A DNA stretch of 64,000 nucleotides from Desulfobulbaceae bacterium. Lineage in GTDB: Bacteria > Desulfobacterota > Desulfobulbia > Desulfobulbales > SURF-16. The DNA lies in NCBI GenBank assembly GCA_020444175.1, contig JAHLLM010000020.1:1-64000 (forward strand). The letters run 5' to 3'. The notes below the pieces were generated by a model that was given only the letters and a program-made list of their open reading frames with translations, did no database searches and was not told where the DNA came from. Shown here one piece after another: positions 1-7,801 of this stretch (within the stretch, counting starts at the first letter, position 1; each line of letters begins with the position of its first letter). A program made the position numbers and the translations under genes.

Positions 1-65
1 CTTGATTTACGAATTGGTGTCATGACAAAATCTGTCGAGGTCAGGTGTTCTGAACCTACGTCTAT

Positions 66-242
66 TTGTTTTTCATTTCGCTCATTTGCTTAAGAGTGCT
101 GTTTCATTATGCGAGGTGGATTTGGCCTCTCGTCGAATACAAAGGAAAACTTAACAACTCTCTAAAACATCGAATTATTTGGACGGGGATAATTATCGGC
201 CTTGCATCATCTATTATCTACGACTTATTGAAATTAATATGA
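66..242 (+). CDS. Small membrane protein, probable gene-cassette product (start uncertain)
   Basis: This frame is open from an in-frame stop at 51-53 to the stop at 240-242. It encodes about 58 residues with two hydrophobic stretches, an N-terminal one beginning LFFISLICLRVLF and a C-terminal one containing WTGIIIGLASSIIYDLL, separated by a basic loop. The stop lies directly before the attC-like site at 244, which is where an integron cassette gene normally ends. The first codon is unclear: TTG at 66 or GTG at 96 are possible, and the gene could be a remnant cut by a frameshift upstream. No family was recognised, and the function is unknown. Confidence 0.4.
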   Translation: MFFISLICLRVLFHYARWIWPLVEYKGKLNNSLKHRIIWTGIIIGLASSIIYDLLKLI

Positions 243-243
243 T

Positions 244-336
244 AATCGAACAAACGCTTGGAGAGGGACCGGAAGAACCGCTGCGGCGTTAGCGCGGTCA
301 AGGCTTTGGGCCGGCCCCTCAAGCGAGGCGTTGGGC
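244..336 (+). other. attC-like integron recombination site 1
   Basis: The left arm AACAAACGCTTGGAGAGGG and the right arm CCCCTCAAGCGAGGCGTT are imperfectly complementary, as in the Vibrio-repeat class of attC sites. The right end carries GTTGGGC, a perfect match to the core site GTTRRRY. The left end ATCGAAC matches the inverse core RYYYAAC at six of seven positions. The length of about 93 bp is normal for attC. It sits directly after a short cassette-like ORF and before the Fic gene. Confidence 0.72.
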
Positions 337-348
337 TGTAGAATATGT

Positions 349-1470
349 TTACCCAAGTGCACGTAAGTTTAGAGAATATTTATTATCTTCTCCAAGCTTA
401 AGAATATTTTTTTCGGTCAACTTCTTTAAATCTCGTCTGGCAGTTTGAGTCGATACTTTTCTGTAGAGGATAGAGAACGGAGACTTTTCCATCAAATCTT
501 TTAAACTGAATGGAACTTGATTGTCTAACAACAACAAGAGCAAATCTAATTGACGTCTTGTAATTCTTTTTTCTTGTTTTTCGAATGCATAAAAATCTCT
601 GAGGGTGAATTTTCTTATGAAGTAAATGATAGATCCCTTGATGCCTTGTAGACTTTCGACGGACGCCTTTAGCATAAACTCTAGAAACGGGGTAATATCT
701 TTTTTAAGCTTAATGCTTTTTGAAAATGAAATGTAATAGTCATCAACATTTCTATAATAATAATTAGAAATTTCCTTTGGTACATATTTAATATTAGAAG
801 TTTGGAGTAATAAAGCTTCTATTATTCTCGCTGTCCTCCCGTTGCCGTCTCCAAATGGATGAATAAGGCAAAAGTGGTAATGGGCAAGGGCTGCACGAAT
901 AAATGGGTTAAGTGTTATTATTTCTTTACTATTTATCCAGCTAACAAACTCAGTCATTAGGTTTTTTATGTCAGCTAGTATTTTAGGAGGGGTATATCTA
1001 CCACCATGGGCCTTGTCTCCGACATAAACCATTTCGTTGCGGTACTGCCCAGGTATATTATTTTCAAGTAGTACATTGCTGGTAATAATTTTATGTAATT
1101 CCTTGATTGTTTCTTCTGTTAAAGTAAACGGTTCATCAGCAGGCTCAATGCCGGCCAACCAATTGTAGGCATTGATTAAATTCTTAATTTCTTGTTTGTC
1201 TTTTTGGGTGTAACTAGCTATGTCCTCACCTGCAGCAATTCTTTTGACATCTTCTCCTGTGATTGCATTACCTTCAATCATAGCAGTACCAGATATTGAG
1301 CTATACATAATGTCTGGCTCTAAGTGTGATGAGAGCTCAGGTAAAATTGGCAGGTCAACAACTGTTTCGTTGAGTACAATGGCTCTCATAAGTAGGTTGT
1401 TAATTTGGGTTTCATCGTAAATATCACACAAATAAAACTTACCAGACTTAAAAGTCATAATTTCTTTCAT
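349..1470 (-). CDS. Fic family protein (Fic/DOC AMPylator-type) with C-terminal helix-turn-helix
   Basis: Fic enzymes transfer AMP or related groups from nucleotides to target-protein hydroxyls. The catalytic signature HPFGDGNGRTAR is present and complete (His, phosphate-binding GNGR). An N-terminal segment with SSxAxIEGN (near SGTAMIEGN) matches the inhibitory-helix motif of Fic_N proteins, suggesting autoinhibition. The C-terminal part (RRQLDLLLLLLDN... TARRDLKKLTEKNIL) looks like a winged-helix domain, common in this Fic architecture. The start at 1470 (MKEIMTFKSG) is chosen over upstream extensions that read as non-protein; 1458 is an alternative. It lies between two attC-like sites and is transcribed against the cassette direction, so it presumably has its own promoter. 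It could act as a toxin or as a regulator of a host protein. Confidence 0.85.
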   Translation of the reverse strand: MKEIMTFKSGKFYLCDIYDETQINNLLMRAIVLNETVVDLPILPELSSHLEPDIMYSSISGTAMIEGNAITGEDVKRIAAGEDIASYTQKDKQEIKNLINAYNWLAGIEPADEPFTLTEETIKELHKIITSNVLLENNIPGQYRNEMVYVGDKAHGGRYTPPKILADIKNLMTEFVSWINSKEIITLNPFIRAALAHYHFCLIHPFGDGNGRTARIIEALLLQTSNIKYVPKEISNYYYRNVDDYYISFSKSIKLKKDITPFLEFMLKASVESLQGIKGSIIYFIRKFTLRDFYAFEKQEKRITRRQLDLLLLLLDNQVPFSLKDLMEKSPFSILYRKVSTQTARRDLKKLTEKNILKLGEDNKYSLNLRALG

Positions 1471-1958
1471 TGTTTTTTTCTCAAATATGATACGGAAAAT
1501 GTAACACGCATACAATGTAAATTCAAATAGTTAAATAGATACTCTTGAAAATAATGTAACACAAATTGTAGCATAAGAAAATACAATTTTAAATAGAAAA
1601 GCCCAACATCTATATGGCCTTCGGTTGCCAAGGAATAAAATACCCCGTTGGGACGAGAAGTAGGCAAAAAATAAAACTTTGTCCATTTAACTTGGATTTC
1701 TTGACAACCAACGCGTTTGCAACTGCTTGCGTCTTCAATCGTGAGCGTCAGACAGAGTAAAAACGTGTCTGCACCAAACATCTATAGAGATTCACTGTAT
1801 AGCCAAATTGATCTTTGACTTACAGACGGGTTACAGACGGGGTCGGGCCACGCCAACTAGCTGGAAACATAGAAAATCATGATCAAAAACAGGCCGTTTC
1901 AGGGGCTATAATGACGATTTTGGTATCAAAAACGAAAATATAGGTAATCAACTACGTC
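1471..1958. other. Gene-free stretch between Fic and RAYT genes
   Basis: AT-rich sequence that should contain the Fic promoter (minus strand) and the promoter of the transposase (plus strand). I see no attC-like site in it, and the open frame on the minus strand at 1467-1781 has no coding character. A near-duplicated segment ACAGACGGGTTACAGACGGGG lies at about 1823-1843 and its role is unknown. Confidence 0.5.
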
Positions 1959-2539
1959 ATGGCCAGAGCAAAACGACATTATATTCCTGGACAAATATGG
2001 CACATAACTCATCGGTGCCACAAAAGAGAATTTCTTCTCAAATTAATAAAGGACCGCCGAAAATGGCTTCAATGGCTTTTTGAGGCTAAAAGACGCTACG
2101 GTTTAATCATACTGAATTATATTGTGACCTCACATAACATATTCACTTGCTTGTACTGGATGAAAAGGGAAGAGATGTCATACCTCAATCAATCAAATTG
2201 GTTGCCGGAAGAACAGCTCAAGAATACAATTTGAGAAAAAAGAGGAAAGGGGCTTTCTGGGAAGACCGTTATCATGCGACTGCTGTGGAATCGGAAGACC
2301 ATCTACTCAGGTGTCTTGTGTATATAGACTTGAATATGGTGCGTGCTGGTGTAGTCTCACATCCGTCGGAATGGTCTTTTGGAGGTTATGGAGAGATTCA
2401 GAAACCACGAAGGAAGTCGGTGTTGATCGCATACCAAAAACTTGCTGAATTAGCAGGGGTTGCAACGTATGATGCATTTCAAAAATATCACAAAGAGTGG
2501 GTGCGTGAAGCTCTGGTGGATGGTGCCGACTTCAGTTAA
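1959..2539 (+). pseudogene. Frameshifted REP-associated IS200-like tyrosine transposase (RAYT)
   Basis: The N-terminal frame starts MARAKRHYIPGQIWHITHRCHKREF and ends out of frame; the remainder continues from about 2138 in another frame with HIHLLVLDEKGRDV. The H-hydrophobic-H pair of the HUH nuclease is the HIH at about 2138-2146, exactly where the frame breaks: AAC and CAT share one base, so one base appears lost. The C-terminal part has KGAFWEDRYHATAVE and YIDLNMVRAGVV, both typical of the Y1 transposase / RAYT family. RAYTs are single-copy domesticated transposases that act on short palindromic REP/REPIN repeats, and an element with inverted ends begins 12 bp downstream. As it stands the protein should be inactive. 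Confidence 0.85.
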
Positions 2540-2550
2540 AAGTAATATAT

Positions 2551-2746
2551 GATTACCAACGAATTTCAGCCAGCATAAAGAGAACTCTTAGTTTTTCCTG
2601 TCATTTCGAACGGATGTGAGAAATCTTTATTACGGTGGAGTCAGATTTCTCCCGTTGGTCGAAATGACACAATTTGCATTTTATGTCTACAAATCAACCT
2701 GTTAATGAGCCAATAATATATCATTGGTTGAAATACGTTGGTAATC
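2551..2746 (+). repeat. REPIN-like palindromic element, copy 1 (196 bp)
   Basis: It begins GATTACCAACGAATTTCAG and ends in the near-perfect reverse complement (last bases GAAATACGTTGGTAATC), giving terminal inverted repeats of about 22 bp. A second copy lies at 17408-17625 in the opposite orientation, sharing the internal segments around CACATCCGTT, TGACAGGAAAAACTAAG and CATAAAATGCAAAT. There is no ORF inside. Adjacency to the RAYT pseudogene suggests this is the repeat that transposase once mobilised; that is inference. Confidence 0.8.
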
Positions 2747-2766
2747 ACTAAGTAATATTCCGTCCA

Positions 2767-2802
2767 TTGACATATAGTCTTAATATGGTACCATATTAAG
2801 AC
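2767..2802 (+). promoter_or_regulatory. Promoter with 26-bp perfect palindromic operator of the YefM/RelE operon
   Basis: TTGACA (-35 like) lies at 2767-2772. Bases 2777-2802 form a perfect palindrome with half-site GTCTTAATATGGT, which would cover the spacer and -10 region. The antitoxin start codon is at 2816, after AGGAGG. Autorepression by antitoxin or antitoxin-toxin complex at such palindromes is the rule for YefM/Phd systems. Confidence 0.75.
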
Positions 2803-2815
2803 AGGAGGTGTCACC

Positions 2816-3097
2816 ATGAACATATCATCTGATATCAAGCCAGTCTCTTTTCTTAAATCCCACGCGGCAGAAATTTTAAAACAAATTAACGACACTCATC
2901 GCCCTATTGTTATTACGCAGAATGGAGAACCAAAGGGAGTTCTGCAAGACCCTGAGAGTTATGACAATATGCGAAAAGCGATTGGCTTGCTTAAGCTCAT
3001 TTCACAGGGAGAAGAGGACATAAAACAGGGGAACACAAAAACACAAAGTAAAGTCTTCAAAGACATCGACAAACTGTTGGCGAACAAAGAGAAATGA
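2816..3097 (+). CDS. Phd/YefM family antitoxin
   Basis: 93 residues starting MNISSDIKPVSFLKSHAAEIL, with the Phd/YefM fold signature: an N-terminal DNA-binding part followed by PIVITQNGEPKGVLQDPESY, the characteristic strand-turn of this family. The C-terminal tail is charged and probably disordered until it binds the toxin. It overlaps the toxin gene by 4 bp (stop of one within start of the next), so the two are translationally coupled. The AGGAGG Shine-Dalgarno lies 7 bp before ATG. It should bind the palindrome immediately upstream. Located in a probable integron cassette, where such modules stabilise the array. Confidence 0.93.
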   Translation: MNISSDIKPVSFLKSHAAEILKQINDTHRPIVITQNGEPKGVLQDPESYDNMRKAIGLLKLISQGEEDIKQGNTKTQSKVFKDIDKLLANKEK

Positions 3098-3420
3098 GTA
3101 TACCATTCAAAGTTCACTGGGCAGGAATCGCCGAAGACGACCTAAAAAACATAATTCTGTATATTGCAGAAGACAGCCCTACATACGCTAGAAATATTTT
3201 TGAGAGAATCAAAGAAACGGCATCAAGCCTAACTCATTTTCCTGAAAGGGGCCGCATAGTCCCAGAGCTGCATGACCAGGGTATATTCCTTTATAGGGAA
3301 CTGATATCGGCACCATGGAGAATTGTATACCGGGTTTCAGACAAGAAGGGTTACGTATTGTCAGTAATAGATTCACGCCAAAACGTTGAAGATATCCTAC
3401 TGAAACGACTAGTAAAATAG
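3094..3420 (+). CDS. RelE/ParE superfamily toxin
   Basis: 108 residues. It matches the RelE/ParE fold: W-A-xx-A-xxDL near the N-terminus (HWAGIAEDDLKNIILYIAED), the mid-segment LTHFPERGRIVPEL, then ELISAPWRIVYRV and a C-terminal VIDSRQNVEDIL. The last motif (SRQ/hR) is typical of the mRNA-cleaving or gyrase-directed members; sequence alone does not tell which target applies. It overlaps the antitoxin by 4 bp. The attC-like site follows 9 bp after its stop, so the pair occupies the last cassette of the array. Confidence 0.92.
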   Translation: MSIPFKVHWAGIAEDDLKNIILYIAEDSPTYARNIFERIKETASSLTHFPERGRIVPELHDQGIFLYRELISAPWRIVYRVSDKKGYVLSVIDSRQNVEDILLKRLVK

Positions 3421-3429
3421 AAAAAACTG

Positions 3430-3547
3430 TTAATCAAAGCATCAAGAGGGACCGGCGAGCACCCCATTCTATTGAGCGACGTCTAGCTGGTAGTTCCCGG
3501 AAACAAGTAGCCAAGGTTCGGCTGGCCCTTTATGCTCGACGTTCAGT
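3430..3547 (+). other. attC-like integron recombination site 2 (degenerate, end of array)
   Basis: The left arm AAAGCATCAAGAGGGACC resembles the left arm of site 1 and of Vibrio repeats. The right arm CTGGCCCTTTATGCTCGACG is imperfectly complementary to it. The core site reads GTTCAGT, one position off the consensus GTTRRRY. Nothing cassette-like follows, so it probably marks the distal end of the integron. Confidence 0.58.
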
Positions 3548-3753
3548 CCTTGAGATTGCCACATCAAGCCACAGGAATTTCTCAATTTATCCCAGGTGAT
3601 CTTATTACTGTGGAGTGTAACTGCCGAGCAATTTATGATTTCTCCTATTAGTCTTCAGTTGTCAGGTTTGGTTAACACTTCCCTTGGAAGATTGTCAGAT
3701 CGGATCGGAGTTTTTACACTTTTACTCAATTTTTTATACTTCATAGAGCGACT

Positions 3754-5412
3754 ATGGATTTTCTGCATACCGCAACCTTTATAAACAGTGTCTGGATAGG
3801 CAGCGCCTTTCTCCTGGGCTTTGGCTTCAAGCGATTCAACCTGCCGCCCATGCTGGGTTTTCTCCTGTCCGGCTTTCTCATGAATTTTCTGGGCCTGACC
3901 GATGGGTCGCTTGCCCTGGGACAGATTGCGGATCTTGGAATTATCCTGCTGCTGTTCACCATCGGCCTGAAGCTGGACCTCAAAGGGCTGGCAAAGCCGG
4001 AGATATGGGGAGGGGCCACCATCCATGCACTGGTCACTATTTTTTTCCTGGCCGCACTCATTATGGCCGGATCGGCTTTTGGTCTGAATCAGTTTATCGG
4101 CTTGAATATGACGCAGGCGGCGCTCATCGGTTTTGCCTTAAGTTTTTCCAGTACGGTTTTTGCCGTCAAGTTTCTTGAAGAAAAGGGTGAAATGAACGCC
4201 CTGCACGGGCGGGCTTCCATTGGCATTCTCATTATGCAGGATCTGATGGCTGTTTTTTTTCTCACCATCTCCAAAGGTGAGTTTCCTTCCATATGGGCCT
4301 TGGCGCTTCCCCTTGTCTTATTTGCGGCCCGGCCCCTGCTGCTGCACATCATTGACCATATAGGCCATGGCGAGCTTCTCCCCATGGCCGGTCTCTTTAT
4401 CGCCCTTGTCATCGGCACCACCAGTTTTTCCCTGGTGGGACTCAAGCCTGATCTCGGAGCCTTGATTATCGGTATGCTGGTTGGGTCCCATCCGCGTTCT
4501 CACGAGCTGTCGAGCTCGCTTTACAGTTTCAAGGATCTCTTTCTGGTTGGCTTCTTTTTTCAGATTGGCCTGACCGGTATGCCGCAAATGGAGCATGTGT
4601 TCATTGCCCTGGGTCTGATTGCGGCACTGACTGTCAAGTCCTTTGTTTATTTCCTGGTGCTGACCCGTTTTCGTCTTCGAGCCCGAACAAGTCTGCTGGC
4701 CTCCCTGACGCTTTCCAACTATTCAGAATTCGGCCTGCTGGTTGCGGCCATTGCCGCCAAAAAGGGCTGGTTGGGTCCGGAATGGCTTATCATTGCCGCA
4801 CTGGCCCTGACTTTTTCTTTTCTTGTCGCTGCACCCTTAAACAGCAAGGCAAATATTGTTTATGATCGGCTTGCCGATTTTCTGCGTCGCTTTGAAAGCA
4901 AAACCCGCCATCCTGATGATTTTGAAATTGATCTCGGCCAGGCCGAGGTCCTTATTTTCGGCATGGGGCCTTTCGGAAGCATGGCCTATGACACCACCCG
5001 GCAAAGGCAGGGGGACAAGGTGCTTGCCGTTGACCACAATAAAAAAATAGTGGAAAAGCATCAGCGTGCAGGTTGCAGCATTATCTGGGGTGATGCCACT
5101 GATTATGACTTCTGGCACAAGATTGATCTCGGTAAAATAAAACTTATCATGTTAACCATGACCAGTCATCAGGCAAATATTCTGGCCCTGCAGGAGATTA
5201 AATCCGCCGGCTTTAAGGGGCCAATATCTGCAGCGGCTCAGTTTGAGGATAATCGTCTGGAACTGGAGAAGGCCGGAGCCACTGCGGCCTATAACATATA
5301 TGCCGAGGCTGGGGCCGGCTACGCCGACCATGTGTGCAAGGCCACCGGTTTGGTCTGCAAGACGGAATTTGTTGTCTCAGCCACTGAAATACCGGTGCTG
5401 AAAACAAAATGA
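3754..5412 (+). CDS. CPA2-family monovalent cation:proton antiporter with TrkA-N domain (KefB/YbaL-like)
   Basis: 552 residues. Residues 1 to about 370 form 11-13 hydrophobic segments of a Na+/H+ exchanger domain, with the CPA2-type GFxLSGFLMNFLGLTDGS and LPxMLGF elements. Residues from about 395 form a Rossmann RCK/TrkA-N domain: VLIFGMGPFGSMAYD is the nucleotide-binding glycine motif, followed by VLAVDHNKK and IIWGDATD. This resembles KefB/KefC/YbaL K+ or Na+ efflux proteins in which nucleotide binding gates transport. No TrkA-C domain follows. The ribosome-binding site is weak. It stands alone, starting about 200 bp past the integron end, and so is probably the chromosomal flank of the array. 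Confidence 0.9.
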   Translation: MDFLHTATFINSVWIGSAFLLGFGFKRFNLPPMLGFLLSGFLMNFLGLTDGSLALGQIADLGIILLLFTIGLKLDLKGLAKPEIWGGATIHALVTIFFLAALIMAGSAFGLNQFIGLNMTQAALIGFALSFSSTVFAVKFLEEKGEMNALHGRASIGILIMQDLMAVFFLTISKGEFPSIWALALPLVLFAARPLLLHIIDHIGHGELLPMAGLFIALVIGTTSFSLVGLKPDLGALIIGMLVGSHPRSHELSSSLYSFKDLFLVGFFFQIGLTGMPQMEHVFIALGLIAALTVKSFVYFLVLTRFRLRARTSLLASLTLSNYSEFGLLVAAIAAKKGWLGPEWLIIAALALTFSFLVAAPLNSKANIVYDRLADFLRRFESKTRHPDDFEIDLGQAEVLIFGMGPFGSMAYDTTRQRQGDKVLAVDHNKKIVEKHQRAGCSIIWGDATDYDFWHKIDLGKIKLIMLTMTSHQANILALQEIKSAGFKGPISAAAQFEDNRLELEKAGATAAYNIYAEAGAGYADHVCKATGLVCKTEFVVSATEIPVLKTK

Positions 5413-5549
5413 AATCACTCTTTTTTTTTGATCTGAACACACGAAGAATTTTCAATTGAAAAACCGCGGGAACCTTGCTGCACAATGAGCGACCCGTACT
5501 CCATGCACTTTTTTTGAGTGCTGCATAAATTGACGAACGGAGGGAAAAC

Positions 5550-6176
5550 ATGATCAAGAAAATCCTGTATCTCGTAGTTGGTGTATCTCTTTCAGTGCTG
5601 CTTGCCACCTGCGGAACCAAAAAAGTTCCTCTTATCATTGATTCGGGCAGTGTTTCCCCGGGAAGCCAGGTAACACGAAAAGGCGCGAAATTATCTTTAA
5701 CAGGCACGGCCATCGCTATCGGTCAGCGTTTACCTGTCACGGATCTTGTCGATGCGCGTTCCATGAGTTCTGTTGATCTTCATGCTTCTCAGGGCAACGT
5801 TCTTTTCCTCAGTATCGTCCCGTCAATCGATACCAAAGTGTGTGAAGAACAGACCCATTATCTGGGCGAGGAGGGCGACAGGCTGCCTGCAGATGTCAGA
5901 CGGATAACCATAAGCCGCGACACTCCTTTTGCCCAGAAACGTTTTAGCGAAGAGGCAAAATTAGAGGACATCCAGTACCTGTCAGACTACAAGGATGGAT
6001 CATTCGGTCGCTCTGTTGGTTTGCTTATTGATGATGTGATGCTGCTTGCCCGGGCAGTCATACTTGTTGATAAGGAGGGCATTGTGCAATACATCCAGGT
6101 GGTGCCTGAAATCACAAATCTTCCTGACATGGAAAAGGCCTTTGACAAGGCTGTTTCACTTGCCGGCCAACAGTAA
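5550..6176 (+). CDS. Envelope thiol peroxidase (Tpx-like) lacking the resolving cysteine
   Basis: 208 residues. The peroxiredoxin motif PSIDTKVCEEQT gives peroxidatic Cys98, and RISITISRDTPFAQ-type sequence follows in the form ITISRDTPFAQKRF. In atypical 2-Cys Tpx the next residue after RF is the resolving Cys; here it is Ser133 (codon AGC), so the enzyme should act as a 1-Cys peroxidase or need another thiol partner. The N-terminus (MIKKILYLVVGVSLSVLLATC) is an export signal with a near-lipobox ending in Cys21, suggesting a periplasmic lipoprotein, whereas Tpx is usually cytoplasmic in enterics. Residues 22-50 are a linker. GGAGG lies 8 bp before ATG. It is convergent with the next gene. Confidence 0.88.
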   Translation: MIKKILYLVVGVSLSVLLATCGTKKVPLIIDSGSVSPGSQVTRKGAKLSLTGTAIAIGQRLPVTDLVDARSMSSVDLHASQGNVLFLSIVPSIDTKVCEEQTHYLGEEGDRLPADVRRITISRDTPFAQKRFSEEAKLEDIQYLSDYKDGSFGRSVGLLIDDVMLLARAVILVDKEGIVQYIQVVPEITNLPDMEKAFDKAVSLAGQQ

Positions 6177-6189
6177 AGGTGAGCAGTTG

Positions 6190-7668
6190 CTATTTTCGGC
6201 GGGTTAGCAGCAGGTAGGCAAAAAAAGCCAGAAAGGCGATGATAACGGAGGTTGCCAGCACCATGACCTTGCTTGCTGTCAGGGCCAGAGCGGGGAGCCA
6301 CTCAGGGTGGCGCGGATTATATCCGCTGGCCAGATAGTCGTGCATACCGGCAAAAAGGCTGATAATGCCAAGAATGGTGATAAAGGTCAGGATGCGCTGG
6401 ATTTTATTCTGATTATCCTGGTTGATGGACTCTGTTGAAGCGGCAATAAGATCCTCCAGCAGGGTCAGTTTACTGGTTAAACCGTCCAGCAGGCTTTCAA
6501 GACGCCATGATGCATAGTACTGCTGTAAGGACTTGTATCCTTCACCGTTTGAGCGGACCATGAGGTCAAAATAGTCGTTACGCAGGATATGCAGGGCCTG
6601 TTTCATGTTCTGGGTGTCATTCTGTACTCTGTAATGCTTGCGTCCCTCGGCTGCGGTGCGTTGTCTGGCTATGCCCAGGGGCAGGGCCGTATCGGCGATG
6701 TCGATACAGGTATAGTAGTACTGACTGATGCACAGGGCATCAAGCCACTGGTCTCCGAATTTTTTTTCGGCAAGGACGGTTGATGCACCCCATCCGTAGA
6801 CATTGTCATCGAGGTTGTGTGAAGTGTCCTGTTCGAGACCCAGCCATATTTTCACTTCGGGCCGGTTAACCTGGGCAAACAATCGAGTAAACTGCTCAGC
6901 CACCTGTGCCAGGGTCTCTTTTTCCTCAGGGCTAAAGACATAGACGCAGTGTGACCAGAGAAGATGGTATTCCTGTGAGTCGGTCTGGGGAAGGGGATAG
7001 ATCGGCGAATGATCGTGAATAAAAAATTCCTTTGACTGGTCGACGAGCAGCAGTTTCTTTTTTGCAAAAGGCGCGATGAGATGCTCCCGTCCCCACCGGC
7101 AGTTCTGGTTCAATTTTGCTGTCTGTTGCCGCAGCACCTTTTCGCCCCAGTGATTGCCGAATTCAATGAAGTGTGTTTTCTCGCCATGGCTTTTATGCTG
7201 TTTGAGATAGTCAATAAACGCCTCAATGGCAATGTCGGCATTGAGGATGAGGACAGCTACTGTATTGTCAATAATCCGGCATTGCCACCAGCAGGAGATG
7301 CTTTGCGAAAACAGATCGCCTAAGGCTGGATCCTTGGGAAAGAGGCCAAAATTCTCTATCGGGAATGTCTCACCAAAGCGCAGGGTGTAATAGTCGCGGA
7401 AAAACCAGGTGGGGTCCTCGATGCCCTCTTCACCGTGGACACGCTCGGGGTGATGATCTTCCATTTGCTTCTGTCTGTTTTCCTCGCTCTCGTCTGTGCC
7501 GTGCAGTCTGTTGAGCAGCCCCCAGCCGTAGTTGCCCAGAACCGTGCCGGGCAGGGTGTTCTTCCGGGCCTGTTCAAAGAGAGAAACCCAGGTGGAATAA
7601 TGGGCCAGAAGTGTGTCTTTGGGGAGATTGAAAGACAGGCGGAAAGGTGTTGTATAGGTTATGCGCAT
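6190..7668 (-). CDS. Large membrane-anchored protein, CorA-like C-terminal topology
   Basis: 492 residues with a long soluble N-terminal part and two hydrophobic helices at the extreme C-terminus (ILTFITILGIISLFAG and ALTASKVMVLATSVIIAFLAFFAYLL). They are preceded by a long predicted helix, the arrangement seen in CorA metal-ion channels. The loop reads FAGMHDYLASGYNPRHPEW where CorA has YGMNF...MPE, so the selectivity GMN is GMH here. The N-terminal region has no motif I recognise. It may be a divergent CorA-superfamily transporter or a membrane sensor with a similar topology. No good Shine-Dalgarno is visible. It ends 14 bp from the convergent Tpx gene. Confidence 0.6.
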   Translation of the reverse strand: MRITYTTPFRLSFNLPKDTLLAHYSTWVSLFEQARKNTLPGTVLGNYGWGLLNRLHGTDESEENRQKQMEDHHPERVHGEEGIEDPTWFFRDYYTLRFGETFPIENFGLFPKDPALGDLFSQSISCWWQCRIIDNTVAVLILNADIAIEAFIDYLKQHKSHGEKTHFIEFGNHWGEKVLRQQTAKLNQNCRWGREHLIAPFAKKKLLLVDQSKEFFIHDHSPIYPLPQTDSQEYHLLWSHCVYVFSPEEKETLAQVAEQFTRLFAQVNRPEVKIWLGLEQDTSHNLDDNVYGWGASTVLAEKKFGDQWLDALCISQYYYTCIDIADTALPLGIARQRTAAEGRKHYRVQNDTQNMKQALHILRNDYFDLMVRSNGEGYKSLQQYYASWRLESLLDGLTSKLTLLEDLIAASTESINQDNQNKIQRILTFITILGIISLFAGMHDYLASGYNPRHPEWLPALALTASKVMVLATSVIIAFLAFFAYLLLTRRK

Positions 7669-7801
7669 ATTTTTTAAGGAGCAGGTTGTGGATATTGTTA
7701 AGTTGCCGTTAATTAATTAAGCAGTTACAAATATAGTAAAGCACAGTTAACGATGAATCTCCACCTCTCTATGAACTTTCAACAACAGCGGAAAAGAACC
7801 C

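Noticed and set aside
1598-1655. GCCCAAC ... GTTGGGA as a third attC site
   Set aside because: Inverse core and core-like words are present, but the sequences between them are not complementary and the length is too short.
1467-1781. Open frame of 104 codons on the minus strand upstream of the Fic gene
   Set aside because: Overlaps the Fic N-terminus, no RBS, composition unlike a protein, no recognisable motif.
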